Of a stretch of DNA of 64,000 bases, positions 8,575 to 16,146 are shown in pieces. The stretch is from contig NZ_CACVCE010000034.1 in NCBI RefSeq assembly GCF_902729445.1, forward strand, positions 124,001 through 188,000. Direction: 5' to 3'. The stretch is from Magnetospirillum sp902729445. Its GTDB lineage: Bacteria > Pseudomonadota > Alphaproteobacteria > Rhodospirillales > Magnetospirillaceae. The translations under genes were made by a program, and so were the position numbers. The first letter of the stretch is position 1. Each line of letters starts with the position of its first letter. The notes below the pieces were generated by a model. It had not been told where the DNA came from and did not search any database. It saw only the letters and a program-made list of their open reading frames with translations.

Positions 8575-9476
8575 CCAGCCAGGCCAAGAAGGGCTTGCGC
8601 ATCCTGGTGTGCACCAAACGCGACCTGGCCGGGGCCATGGTGCTGAACCAGGTCTTGGCGCATCTGGCAGGCGACCAGGTGATGGTGCTGCTGTCCGACA
8701 AGACCCGCCCGGTCGAGAACGCGGTTCCCGAACTGGCCGAGATCAAGTTCCTCGAACGCGACCTGCCGATCGACACCATCTTCCCGCTGATCGACGCCAC
8801 CGGTGACGATACGTGCCACCACGCCACCTTCGACGGACTGGCCCGGCGCTACGGAATCCCGATCCAGGTCGTCGCCGACATCAACGGCCCAGAAGGCGAG
8901 TCCCTGGTGCGCGCCTTCGCCCCCGACATCATCTTGTCGGCGCGGTTCTCGCTGATCTTCAAGCCGAACATCTTCGAAATTCCGCCGCTCGGCACCTACA
9001 ACGTCCATCCGGGCGCGCTGCCGCGCTATGCCGGCCTGTTCGCGCCCTTCCGCTGCATGCTGGACGGGGCCAAGCGCATCGGCTGCACCTTGCATCAAGT
9101 CGATCGCGGCATCGATACCGGCCCGATCGCCGGCATCGGCTGGATCGACATCGATCCGGCGCGGTCGCTGTTGTGGCATGTGACCCAGACCTACCGGCCC
9201 GGCCTTGAGCTGTTCTTCCAGGTGCTGGACGGCCTGCGCGAGGGGCGCCAGCCGGTCCTGACCCAGCAGGATCGCAGCCAACGGGCCTATGGGTCGCTGC
9301 CGGGCGCCGACTCGTTCAAGGATTTCGCCGCCAAGGGCCTTCGTATCTACGATCCCGCGGACTATCTAGAGGAGCTGCGCAGCTTCGTCCCCGAGGCGCT
9401 GCACGCCCGCATCGACCATCTCGCCCATACCGCGGCCAAAGGAGTGGGGGCGTCATGCTGCTGCGGACACGCGTAA
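8571..9476 (+). CDS. Formyltransferase-family protein
   Basis: A 301-residue homologue of the methionyl-tRNA/phosphoribosylglycinamide formyltransferase catalytic domain. The catalytic Asn and His are in YNVHPGALPRYAGLF (about residues 143-157) and the catalytic Asp in HQVDRGIDTGPI (about 175-186), so the active site looks complete. Classical Fmt has a C-terminal tRNA-binding OB domain; here the tail is short and ends GVGASCCCGHA, a cysteine cluster of unknown role. Because it lies inside a signalling operon, it more likely formylates a small amine or sugar-nucleotide than initiator tRNA; that is inference. It overlaps the next gene by 22 nt. Confidence 0.8.
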   Translation: MTSQAKKGLRILVCTKRDLAGAMVLNQVLAHLAGDQVMVLLSDKTRPVENAVPELAEIKFLERDLPIDTIFPLIDATGDDTCHHATFDGLARRYGIPIQVVADINGPEGESLVRAFAPDIILSARFSLIFKPNIFEIPPLGTYNVHPGALPRYAGLFAPFRCMLDGAKRIGCTLHQVDRGIDTGPIAGIGWIDIDPARSLLWHVTQTYRPGLELFFQVLDGLREGRQPVLTQQDRSQRAYGSLPGADSFKDFAAKGLRIYDPADYLEELRSFVPEALHARIDHLAHTAAKGVGASCCCGHA

Positions 9477-12397
9477 CCCTGATCGTCACGGTCAGCTTTT
9501 CGCTGCTGGTGGCCGGCCTGACCTTCGCCGCCATCAAGAGCGAGGAACTGGCCGACGAACGCTATGCCCAGGCGACGCTGAACGGACAGGACATCTTCTG
9601 GCGCAAGCTGGTGGAAAACACCGTGCAGCGGCTGGAAACCGATGCCCGCGCCGTCGCCACCGACGAATCCCTGGTCCAGGCGGTGGAAAAGCGCGACCCC
9701 ACGCAAATCCTGGCCCTGGCGGTGCCGATCGCCGACGGCATGCGGGCGCGCGGCCGGGTCAGCCGCTTCGAAGTGATGAACCGCGACGGCGAGCTTTTGT
9801 ACAATTCGCGCGGCTCGCTGCTGGAACCGCCGACGGTCGATGCCGGCACCGTCCGGACCATCGTCGATTCCAACAAATCGGTGCGCGGTGTGCTGCAAGA
9901 CGCGTCCCGCACCTTCACCGCCACCCTGGCCTTCCCGATCGAGCACAAGGGCGAGGTGATCGGCGTCGCCGTGCTGGCCGCCGACATGCAGCCGCCCCTG
10001 GCCGAATTCAAGATTTCGACCGGGTCCGACATCTTCCTGGTCGACCGCATCGGCCAATTGTCGCTGGGGACCGACGATTCCATCTGGAAAATCTTCGAAG
10101 GCAAGATTTCCGTCCGCAAGTCACGGCTGGAAACCTGGCAGCAGGGCGAAATCTTCTATTCGGTCGCCGTGTTGCCGGTCTATGACGGCGCGTCCCGGGT
10201 GATCGGCGCCCTGGTCACCGCCCGCGACGTCACCGCCACCCAGACCCGCCAGCGCCAGATCCGCCAGATCGCCATCGGCTCGGTCGGCGGTTTCCTGGTG
10301 GTGCTGCTGGCCTTGTTCACCGTCTATCTGCGCCGGTCCTTCCACCCGCTGGACGAGGCCATCGCCGTGCTGAACGCGCTGTCGCGCGGCGACACCTCGG
10401 TCACCCTCGAGGTCAAGAACGACCAGGACGAAATCGGCCGCATCGCCGGTACGGTCGGCGTGTTCCGCGACAACGTCGTCAAGCTGGAACTGATGCAGCA
10501 GCGCCGCGAACGTCAGCGCCGCCGCCAGGAACTGTATATCCGCCTGCAGATGCTGAAGATGAGCGAAATGCTGGAGGAAGAAGCCCGCGCCGCCGTGCTG
10601 GCCGACCTCAAGCAGATCGAGGCCATGGCCGAACGCGGTCCCGAGGAAGCGGGCGACACCGATTCCGGCAAGGGCGAGCTGGAAGTGCTGGGCGTGGCGT
10701 TCCAGACCATGTCGGACCGCATCCGCGAACAGCATCTGTCCTTGCAGGAACTGATCACGCAACGGACCCGCGAAGCCGAAGTGCTGCGCGAAGCCTTGCG
10801 GACCCGCGAACAGTTGGACGCGCTGCGCCAGGAACTGGATTTCGCCCGCGAACTGCAATTGTCGTCGCTGCCCCAGGTGTTCCCGCCCTTCCCCGACCGC
10901 GACGAGTTCCGCATCCATGCCGGCATGGTCCCGGCCAAGGAGGTCGGCGGCGATTTCTACGATTTCTTCCTGATCGACCGGTACCATCTGGGCTTCGTCA
11001 TCGGCGACGCCTCGGGCAAGGGCGTCCCGGCGGCGATGTTCATCTCGATCGCCCGCTCGCTGATCAAGGCGGTGGCGCCGTTGTCGTCCAGCCCCGGCGA
11101 GTGCCTGGCCTTCGTCAACACCATGTTGTCGGCCGACAACCCGCACACCTTGTTCGCCACCTGCTTCTATGCGGTGCTCGACACCCGTGACGGCCAGGTG
11201 GCCTATTGCAATGCCGGACATCCGCCGTCCTTGATCCTGCGCACCAGCGGCGAGGTCGATGCCATCCGCGATGTCTCGGGCGTCGCCTTGGGCGTGATGG
11301 AAGGGCTGGATTACGAAACCGGTACCTTCCAGTTGAACCCCGGCGACACCATCTTGCTTTATACCGATGGCGTCACCGAAGCTCAGGACGTCGTCTCGGC
11401 CCTCTACGACGAACCACGCCTGATCGAGAAGCTGGGGACCCTGGGGGGATATGCCCCGCAGGACATCATCGCCGAGGTGCACAGCGCGGTCGAAGCCTTC
11501 GTCGGCGAAGCGCCGCAATTCGACGACATCACCATGCTGTCCTTGAGCTTCGATCGGGTCAGCACCGACCTGGAAGCCTTCGACGAACCGGATCGCCGGT
11601 TGATGCTGACAGGTTTCAAGGCCACCCCGTCGGTCGAGGTCATAAGCATGGATGCCGCCCCCCCGCCCGTCACGCCGTCCCCAGAGCCGGTTCCGACACC
11701 GGCTCCGCCGACCGCCGCCCCGGCGGTAAAGGTGATCCGGCCGACAATCGTGACCAAACCAAAGCCCCCGGTGACGGTCGCCGTCAAAAAGCCCGCCCCT
11801 GCCCCTGCGCCTGCGCCTGCGGCCCAAGTCTCGGCCAAGCCGGCCATCCGCATCATCAACAAGCCGAAGATCGCAGCCGTTGCCCCGCCGCCACCCGCAC
11901 CTGTTCCGACGCCGGCCCCGGTTGCCGCGACGCCCCCGGTTGCCGCGACGGCCATGCAACACCACGATCACAACGTCTTGAAGGTGGTCATCAGCAACGA
12001 TCTGGCTGAACTGGAACGCCTGGCCGGGCTGGTCGATTCCTTCGTCGAGCGGCACGGCATGCCCGAACGAATCGCCTTCAACCTGAACCTTTGCCTGGAT
12101 GAACTGATCACCAATATCATATCCTATGGGTATTCAGATGATCATCATCACGACATTCATGTCCGGTTCGTGCTAGACAACGGCACGCTGATGACCGAAA
12201 TCATCGATGACGGGGCCGAATACAATCCCTTCACCGACGCCCCCGAGCCGGACCTGGCCCTGGAGGTGGACGACCGCCCCATCGGCGGGCTGGGGGTCTT
12301 CCTGGTGAAGGAGTTTATGGATAAAACCGAGTATCGCCGCGAAGACGGGCGCAACGTCGTGACCCTGTGGAAGGGTACCGCGGAACAGGAGAGTTGA
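9455..12397 (+). CDS. Sensor-HAMP-SpoIIE phosphatase-RsbW-like ATPase fusion
   Basis: This 980-residue protein joins both enzymes of a partner switch. Order: helix (about 7-27), Cache-like periplasmic domain, helix (about 270-292), HAMP, coiled coil (about 345-470), PP2C/SpoIIE phosphatase (about 475-700), a Pro/Ala/Lys-rich linker (about 730-835) and a C-terminal HATPase_c_2 domain (about 845-980). Phosphatase metal residues are visible in EVGGDFYDFF, IGDASGKGV and QFDDITM. The ATPase shows NLCLDELITNIISYGY and IIDDGAEYNPF. It should dephosphorylate and phosphorylate the STAS protein encoded 4 nt downstream, switched by a periplasmic signal. The linker includes an AP-repeat (KPAPAPAPAPAA). 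Confidence 0.9.
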   Translation: MLLRTRVTLIVTVSFSLLVAGLTFAAIKSEELADERYAQATLNGQDIFWRKLVENTVQRLETDARAVATDESLVQAVEKRDPTQILALAVPIADGMRARGRVSRFEVMNRDGELLYNSRGSLLEPPTVDAGTVRTIVDSNKSVRGVLQDASRTFTATLAFPIEHKGEVIGVAVLAADMQPPLAEFKISTGSDIFLVDRIGQLSLGTDDSIWKIFEGKISVRKSRLETWQQGEIFYSVAVLPVYDGASRVIGALVTARDVTATQTRQRQIRQIAIGSVGGFLVVLLALFTVYLRRSFHPLDEAIAVLNALSRGDTSVTLEVKNDQDEIGRIAGTVGVFRDNVVKLELMQQRRERQRRRQELYIRLQMLKMSEMLEEEARAAVLADLKQIEAMAERGPEEAGDTDSGKGELEVLGVAFQTMSDRIREQHLSLQELITQRTREAEVLREALRTREQLDALRQELDFARELQLSSLPQVFPPFPDRDEFRIHAGMVPAKEVGGDFYDFFLIDRYHLGFVIGDASGKGVPAAMFISIARSLIKAVAPLSSSPGECLAFVNTMLSADNPHTLFATCFYAVLDTRDGQVAYCNAGHPPSLILRTSGEVDAIRDVSGVALGVMEGLDYETGTFQLNPGDTILLYTDGVTEAQDVVSALYDEPRLIEKLGTLGGYAPQDIIAEVHSAVEAFVGEAPQFDDITMLSLSFDRVSTDLEAFDEPDRRLMLTGFKATPSVEVISMDAAPPPVTPSPEPVPTPAPPTAAPAVKVIRPTIVTKPKPPVTVAVKKPAPAPAPAPAAQVSAKPAIRIINKPKIAAVAPPPPAPVPTPAPVAATPPVAATAMQHHDHNVLKVVISNDLAELERLAGLVDSFVERHGMPERIAFNLNLCLDELITNIISYGYSDDHHHDIHVRFVLDNGTLMTEIIDDGAEYNPFTDAPEPDLALEVDDRPIGGLGVFLVKEFMDKTEYRREDGRNVVTLWKGTAEQES

Positions 12398-12401
12398 GAT
12401 T

Positions 12402-12740
12402 ATGGAAATCCGGGAAGAAGTGAGCGAAGGCGTGACGGTGCTGGTTCCCATCGCCCGTGTCGACAGCGCCACGGCCAAGGCCTTCGAAGCCAAGGTGGTG
12501 GCGGTGGTCAATTCCGGCGCGCCGCGCATCCTGATCGATTTCGCCGAAATGGATTACATTTCCAGCGCCGGCCTGCGCGTCGTGCTGGTCGGCGCCAAGA
12601 TGACCCGCGCACCGCGCAAGTTCGCCCTGTGCTCGATGAAGCCGCATATCCGCGAAATCTTCGACGTCTCGGGCTTCGCCAAGATCTTGCAGATTCATCC
12701 CGACCGCGCGGCCGCCGTCGCGGCCATGCCCCCGGCCTAG
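12402..12740 (+). CDS. STAS-domain anti-sigma factor antagonist-like protein
   Basis: A 112-residue STAS protein. The phospho-site segment is DYISSAGLRVVLVGAKMTR (about residues 50-68), with a serine at the position modified in SpoIIAA. It is the last gene of the operon and starts 4 nt after the phosphatase/ATPase fusion, its obvious partner. It is a different STAS from the one at 561, so the window holds two separate partner-switch pairs. No sigma factor is encoded nearby, so the downstream target is open. Confidence 0.88.
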   Translation: MEIREEVSEGVTVLVPIARVDSATAKAFEAKVVAVVNSGAPRILIDFAEMDYISSAGLRVVLVGAKMTRAPRKFALCSMKPHIREIFDVSGFAKILQIHPDRAAAVAAMPPA

Positions 12741-12809
12741 GGGGGCGGGCTGGTCGGGGCCGGTATCCTCTGATACAATGGTCCGACCCACTATAGCGGG
12801 AGGAAAGCC

Positions 12810-13043
12810 ATGCCTGATCCCATGAAGGACTTGAACGCATTCCAGGCCGCATGGTTCCAGGCGTGGGCCACGGCCTCCCGTCAAAGCCTGGAGATGTGGA
12901 AACACCTGTTCGAGGCGCAACATCGCATGCTGCATCAGGTGTCGAAATATCACCGCGACCATGTCGAGATCGCCACCGGGGCGTCCTTTACCGACAAATA
13001 CGGCAAGCGCGCCCACGACATCGATCCCGAGCGCGACGTCTAG
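12810..13043 (+). CDS. Small hypothetical protein
   Basis: A 77-residue protein rich in aromatic and amphipathic helices (FQAAWFQAWATASRQSLEMW). It has no signal peptide or membrane segment. The ATG follows GGGAGGAAAG at good spacing. A TACAAT hexamer at 12774-12779 could be a -10 element, so it may have its own promoter after the STAS gene. The helical, Gln/Trp-rich pattern is vaguely phasin-like, but I cannot assign it. Confidence 0.6.
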   Translation: MPDPMKDLNAFQAAWFQAWATASRQSLEMWKHLFEAQHRMLHQVSKYHRDHVEIATGASFTDKYGKRAHDIDPERDV

Positions 13044-13073
13044 CGCGAATCTCGAACGATCCGGGCGGGGCCG

Positions 13074-13505
13074 TCAGTGCGCCTGCGCCTTGCGCTCCAT
13101 CTCGGCGATAAGCCAGCGATCCAGCGACAATCCACGACCCTTGCCGCCCTCTTGCCAGGCCAGGTGGGCGCGGCGCCTGATCGCACCGAGATCACGCCCG
13201 TTGGCCAGGCGCGACGACAGGTCACGGTTGATCCCGATCAGCGTTTCCACGTCGTCGTCGCGCACGCCCTTGCCGGCCTTGCGGGTGGTGGTCATCACGA
13301 AATCGGCCAGCCTGCGCTCGAACACCTTCCAGGCCGACCGCCGGGCAACATCGGACAGCGCCATCCATACGCGATGATTGGTGTCCAGGGCGGCGACAAA
13401 GCGTTCCGCATCGTGTGCGGTCGATAATTCTTCGGCGGCTTCCAGCAGGGCGACGGCGCTGCTTTCCTCGAGGGAAAGACGGACAGGAATGGCTGCGAAC
13501 GACAT
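13074..13505 (-). CDS. FlaF-family protein with a DUF2934-like C-terminal motif
   Basis: A 143-residue protein. The first 100 residues follow the alphaproteobacterial FlaF pattern: FVAALDTNHRVWMALSD, then a helix, then VETLIGINRDLSSRLA, which matches the IDINR motif of FlaF. FlaF is a post-transcriptional activator of flagellin. The last 40 residues (RRRAHLAWQEGGKGRGLSLD, then RWLIAEMER) match the short DUF2934 motif, which I do not know to be joined to FlaF. The ATG at 13505 is preceded by AGGGGAGGA. No flagellar genes are nearby. Family call by eye; moderate certainty. Confidence 0.55.
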   Translation of the reverse strand: MSFAAIPVRLSLEESSAVALLEAAEELSTAHDAERFVAALDTNHRVWMALSDVARRSAWKVFERRLADFVMTTTRKAGKGVRDDDVETLIGINRDLSSRLANGRDLGAIRRRAHLAWQEGGKGRGLSLDRWLIAEMERKAQAH

Positions 13506-13646
13506 GAGATCCTCCCCTGCGAGAGCATAATCTTCGCCCACCCCAACCGCAGGCGAGTGTACGAATCTTCGCCCCTGACGGCAATCAGGGTGAACGCTTA
13601 GTCACCTTGGATGTATGGCTGGACCGACCTGGACTCGCAAGCCCGC

Positions 13647-13659
13647 AACGGTTACCGTT
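13647..13659. promoter_or_regulatory. Palindromic operator-like site
   Basis: AACGGT-T-ACCGTT is a perfect 6-bp inverted repeat with a 1-nt centre. A looser CGGT...AACCG pair follows within 15 nt. It lies about 140 nt upstream of the FlaF-like gene (leftward) and left of the palindromic element. It resembles a dimer-binding site; the regulator is unknown. Confidence 0.35.
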
Positions 13660-13700
13660 CGGTGAAATAACCGTTTTAAAACAAGGGGGTTACCCATCTC

Positions 13701-13968
13701 ATGCGTAAGCGGGGCAGAAGTCCGGGCAGGCACGTGCAGCACAACCCTCTCCCCTTGTGGGAGAGGGTCCGCGCGACGCGCGGGGGTGAGGGGTCTTACG
13801 CGCGGCGAGCGCGTAAGAAACGTCTTTGTATCAAGCACATCATATGGCGCGCCGACGCGCGCGCCCCTCACCCGGCCGCCTCGCGGCCCCCCTCTCCCAC
13901 AAGGGGAGAGGGAAAACGCCGCAATTGCTGCAGCTGCGTGCCCGGACTTTTGCCCCAGTTACGCTCAT
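13701..13968. repeat. MITE-like palindromic element with long terminal inverted repeats
   Basis: A 268-bp element. A 23-nt segment at 13745-13767 is repeated exactly in inverse at 13890-13912. Outside it, GGGGCAGAAGTCCGGGCA at 13711-13728 pairs with the inverse of TGCCCGGACTTTTGCCCC at 13939-13956, and the ends match again around CATG...CGTAA. GGGTGAGGGG is likewise mirrored. No transposase is inside, so it would be non-autonomous or a structured repeat. Its right end reaches the ATG of the next gene (13967). Similar CCCTCTCC-type palindromes occur between genes of many alphaproteobacteria. Confidence 0.75.
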
Positions 13969-14182
13969 GCTGAAGAAGCGATCGCTGGTCGTCGCCGGCC
14001 ATTCGACCAGCGTCACGCTGGAGGAGGAGTTCTGGGTTGAACTGAAGCGGATCGCCGCCCTGCGCGGTCAGTCGATCAACCAGATGGCGGCGGAAATCGA
14101 CAGCGACCGGGCCGGCAACCTGTCGTCGGCGCTTCGGGTCTTCGTTCTCGAGCATCTGCGGAACGAAGCCAGGAAGGATTAG
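13967..14182 (+). CDS. Ribbon-helix-helix domain protein
   Basis: A 71-residue protein of the RHH_4 type common in alphaproteobacteria. VVAGHSTSVTLEEEFWVEL forms the strand and first helix, and IAALRGQSINQMAAEID the second helix. Such proteins are dimeric DNA binders, though targets of this group are unknown. The start codon lies within the last bases of the palindromic element, so the element may have replaced the native upstream region. No antitoxin-type partner is adjacent. Confidence 0.75.
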   Translation: MLKKRSLVVAGHSTSVTLEEEFWVELKRIAALRGQSINQMAAEIDSDRAGNLSSALRVFVLEHLRNEARKD

Positions 14183-14258
14183 CCATCGAACTCCGGCCCC
14201 GGAACTCGAGACGCACCGAAGCGCCGGGCTTCGCAGTGGAAGCTCGACACCCGGTCAA

Positions 14259-14279
14259 CCGCCAGGGGTACCCTGGCGG
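14259..14279. repeat. Perfect GC-rich hairpin
   Basis: CCGCCAGGG and CCCTGGCGG flank a 3-nt centre. It lies between the RHH gene and the small membrane protein, 36 nt past the latter's stop. It lacks a T-tract on either strand, so it is at best a weak terminator or mRNA 3' stabiliser. Confidence 0.4.
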
Positions 14280-14315
14280 CGGCAGACAAGAGCAAATCTA
14301 TTGGCGCGGCGCCGA

Positions 14316-14420
14316 TCAGCGGTTCAGGCGGCCGACCACGAACACCAGCAACCCGGCGGTCACCACAATGATGGCGGCCAGAAAACCCAGAGCGATCACC
14401 GCTTCATTATCGAGAACCAT
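14316..14420 (-). CDS. 34-residue single-span membrane peptide
   Basis: MVLDNEAVIALGFLAAIIVV then TAGLLVFVVGRLNR: a charged N-terminus, one hydrophobic helix of about 24 residues and a basic C-terminus. The ATG is preceded by GAGGGGGAGGA at ideal spacing, which is the strongest argument that it is translated. About 67 nt upstream is an FNR-like box. Small single-helix subunits under FNR control are typical of oxidase accessory peptides (CydX, CcoQ-like), but there is no oxidase operon here and I cannot match it to one. Confidence 0.6.
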   Translation of the reverse strand: MVLDNEAVIALGFLAAIIVVTAGLLVFVVGRLNR

Positions 14421-14486
14421 ACGTTCCTCCCCCTCGAAGGTACTTTGTACGGATCGCCACCATAAGCTGATCGGCAGGCGCTTGCC

Positions 14487-14500
14487 TTGACATAGATCAG
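14487..14500 (-). promoter_or_regulatory. FNR/CRP-family box
   Basis: TTGAC-ATAG-ATCAG matches 8 of 10 positions of the FNR consensus TTGAT-N4-ATCAA. It sits 67-80 nt before the start of the 34-residue membrane peptide and about 10 nt before the end of the diguanylate cyclase gene, so the peptide is the plausible target. Confidence 0.4.
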
Positions 14501-14508
14501 AAGCCGCA

Positions 14509-16041
14509 TCAAACGGCGGCGAGGGCCACCAGCTCGACGCAATTGCGCCCGCGCTCCTTGGCGCGGTACAGGGCTTGGTCGGCGCGGGCCAGCACGGAAT
14601 CGATCCCCTCGCCCTCGGCCGACAAATCGGCGCCGCCGATACTGATGGTCGGCCGGACCGAGCCGCCTGCGACCGTCAGGTCGATTTCGGCGACGGCTGC
14701 GCGCAGGCGCTCCGCCAATTCGCGCGCCCCGGCAAGGTCGGTCTCGGGCAGCAGCACGCCGAATTCCTCGCCGCCCAGGCGGCCCAGCAGGTCGGCGTCG
14801 CGCAGGCAGGTCGCCGCCACCCGGGCAATGGCCTTCAGGGCCTCGTCACCGACAGCGTGGCCGTAGCCATCGTTGATGGACTTGAAGTGGTCGGCATCCA
14901 TGATCAGCACCGACAAGGGCCGCCCATAGCGTCGGGTTCGCTGGATCTCGCGGTCGGCAATGTCCAGGAAATGGCGGCGATTGGCGATTCCGGTCAGGGA
15001 ATCGGTGGTCGCCCACACCCGTAATTCCTCTTCGATCTTCAAACGGTGGCCGATTTCCATCTGCGTCAGGGCCAGTTCCACCTCGAGCCGGCTGGTGATC
15101 TGGCGCTGAACCACCACCGCCAGCCACGAGAATCCGACCAGTGCGATGCCGACCAGCAGGGCGTTGCGCATCCAGTCGGCGCGCCAGCCGGCAACGATTT
15201 CCCGCCGCAGGACGCCGACCACCACCACCAGCGGCCATTCATCCAGCGAGCGATAGGCCAACAACCGCTCGGTGCCATCGACGACGCTGCCTTCCGGCCG
15301 GGTCCAGGCGACACCGAACGGCGCCTGCGGCAGGGATTGGGTGAACAAGGCGGTGCGCGACAGGTCCTGGCCAAGCTGGCCGGGCAGCGGCGGAACGCGG
15401 AACAGGTTGATGCCGTCGCGGCGATGAATGGCGATGGCGCTGCCGGACGGCAGATTGGGCATGCCGCCCAGCAGGTCGAAGGCGTCGGGCGAAATGGTCA
15501 TCACCACCAGCCCGGCGAACGCACCGTTGGGACGATAGATGCCGCGCACCAGGGCCAGCGCTGTTTCCGACGAGACCCGGGTGACAAAGGGCGGCGAGAT
15601 GAACAGCGAACGCTGGACGCCGCCTTCGGCGAAGAACTTGAAATAGGCGCGATCGGCCACCTTGATGGACGGCAATTGGTCGCGATAGTCGGTGTGGCTG
15701 ACGACGCGGCCGGAATGATCGACCAGCCCGATGGTCCGCAGATGCTCGACCGACTGGGTGGTGTGGATCATACGCTCCCACACATCCGGACTTTTCATGC
15801 TGGCCGGCCCCGCCGCCTCGATGCGGCCGACCAGGTCGGACAGCTCGCGGTCGAATTGGCGAAAGCGTTCGGATACCGAGCGAGCAAGAAACCAGGTCGT
15901 GTCATGGCCCTGGCGCGCGGCCGCCGTGATGCGGCCGTCGAAATCCTTCCAGGCCAGGAAGGAAAACACCGCCAGGATCGCCGCGGTCAGCGCGCCCAGC
16001 AACACCCAGCCATAGAAACGATGCAACGTCGGACGATTCAT
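14509..16041 (-). CDS. Diguanylate cyclase with extracytoplasmic double-Cache sensor
   Basis: A 510-residue membrane protein: helix at about 10-30, a periplasmic dCache-like domain of some 250 residues, a second helix (RNALLVGIALVGFSWLAVVV), a coiled coil and a C-terminal GGDEF domain. The active site reads GRLGGEEFGVLLPETD at about residues 419-434. An inhibitory RxxD (RDAD) lies exactly five residues before GGEEF, so product inhibition by c-di-GMP is expected. No EAL domain follows. I chose the ATG at 16041, just after a G-rich ribosome site, over an upstream in-frame start. Confidence 0.93.
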   Translation of the reverse strand: MNRPTLHRFYGWVLLGALTAAILAVFSFLAWKDFDGRITAAARQGHDTTWFLARSVSERFRQFDRELSDLVGRIEAAGPASMKSPDVWERMIHTTQSVEHLRTIGLVDHSGRVVSHTDYRDQLPSIKVADRAYFKFFAEGGVQRSLFISPPFVTRVSSETALALVRGIYRPNGAFAGLVVMTISPDAFDLLGGMPNLPSGSAIAIHRRDGINLFRVPPLPGQLGQDLSRTALFTQSLPQAPFGVAWTRPEGSVVDGTERLLAYRSLDEWPLVVVVGVLRREIVAGWRADWMRNALLVGIALVGFSWLAVVVQRQITSRLEVELALTQMEIGHRLKIEEELRVWATTDSLTGIANRRHFLDIADREIQRTRRYGRPLSVLIMDADHFKSINDGYGHAVGDEALKAIARVAATCLRDADLLGRLGGEEFGVLLPETDLAGARELAERLRAAVAEIDLTVAGGSVRPTISIGGADLSAEGEGIDSVLARADQALYRAKERGRNCVELVALAAV

Positions 16042-16146
16042 CGGCCCGCCCCCCAGCGACACCACGTGGTTTAGGGCGTCACCCCACACCTGTCAATTCG
16101 GCATGGATGGGCAGGCGAACAACCATACGGTGGTTTGGGGGGCGGG

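Noticed and set aside
13701..13968. CRISPR array from repeated CCCTCTCC units
   Set aside because: Only two copies in inverse orientation with mirrored flanks; no regular spacers.
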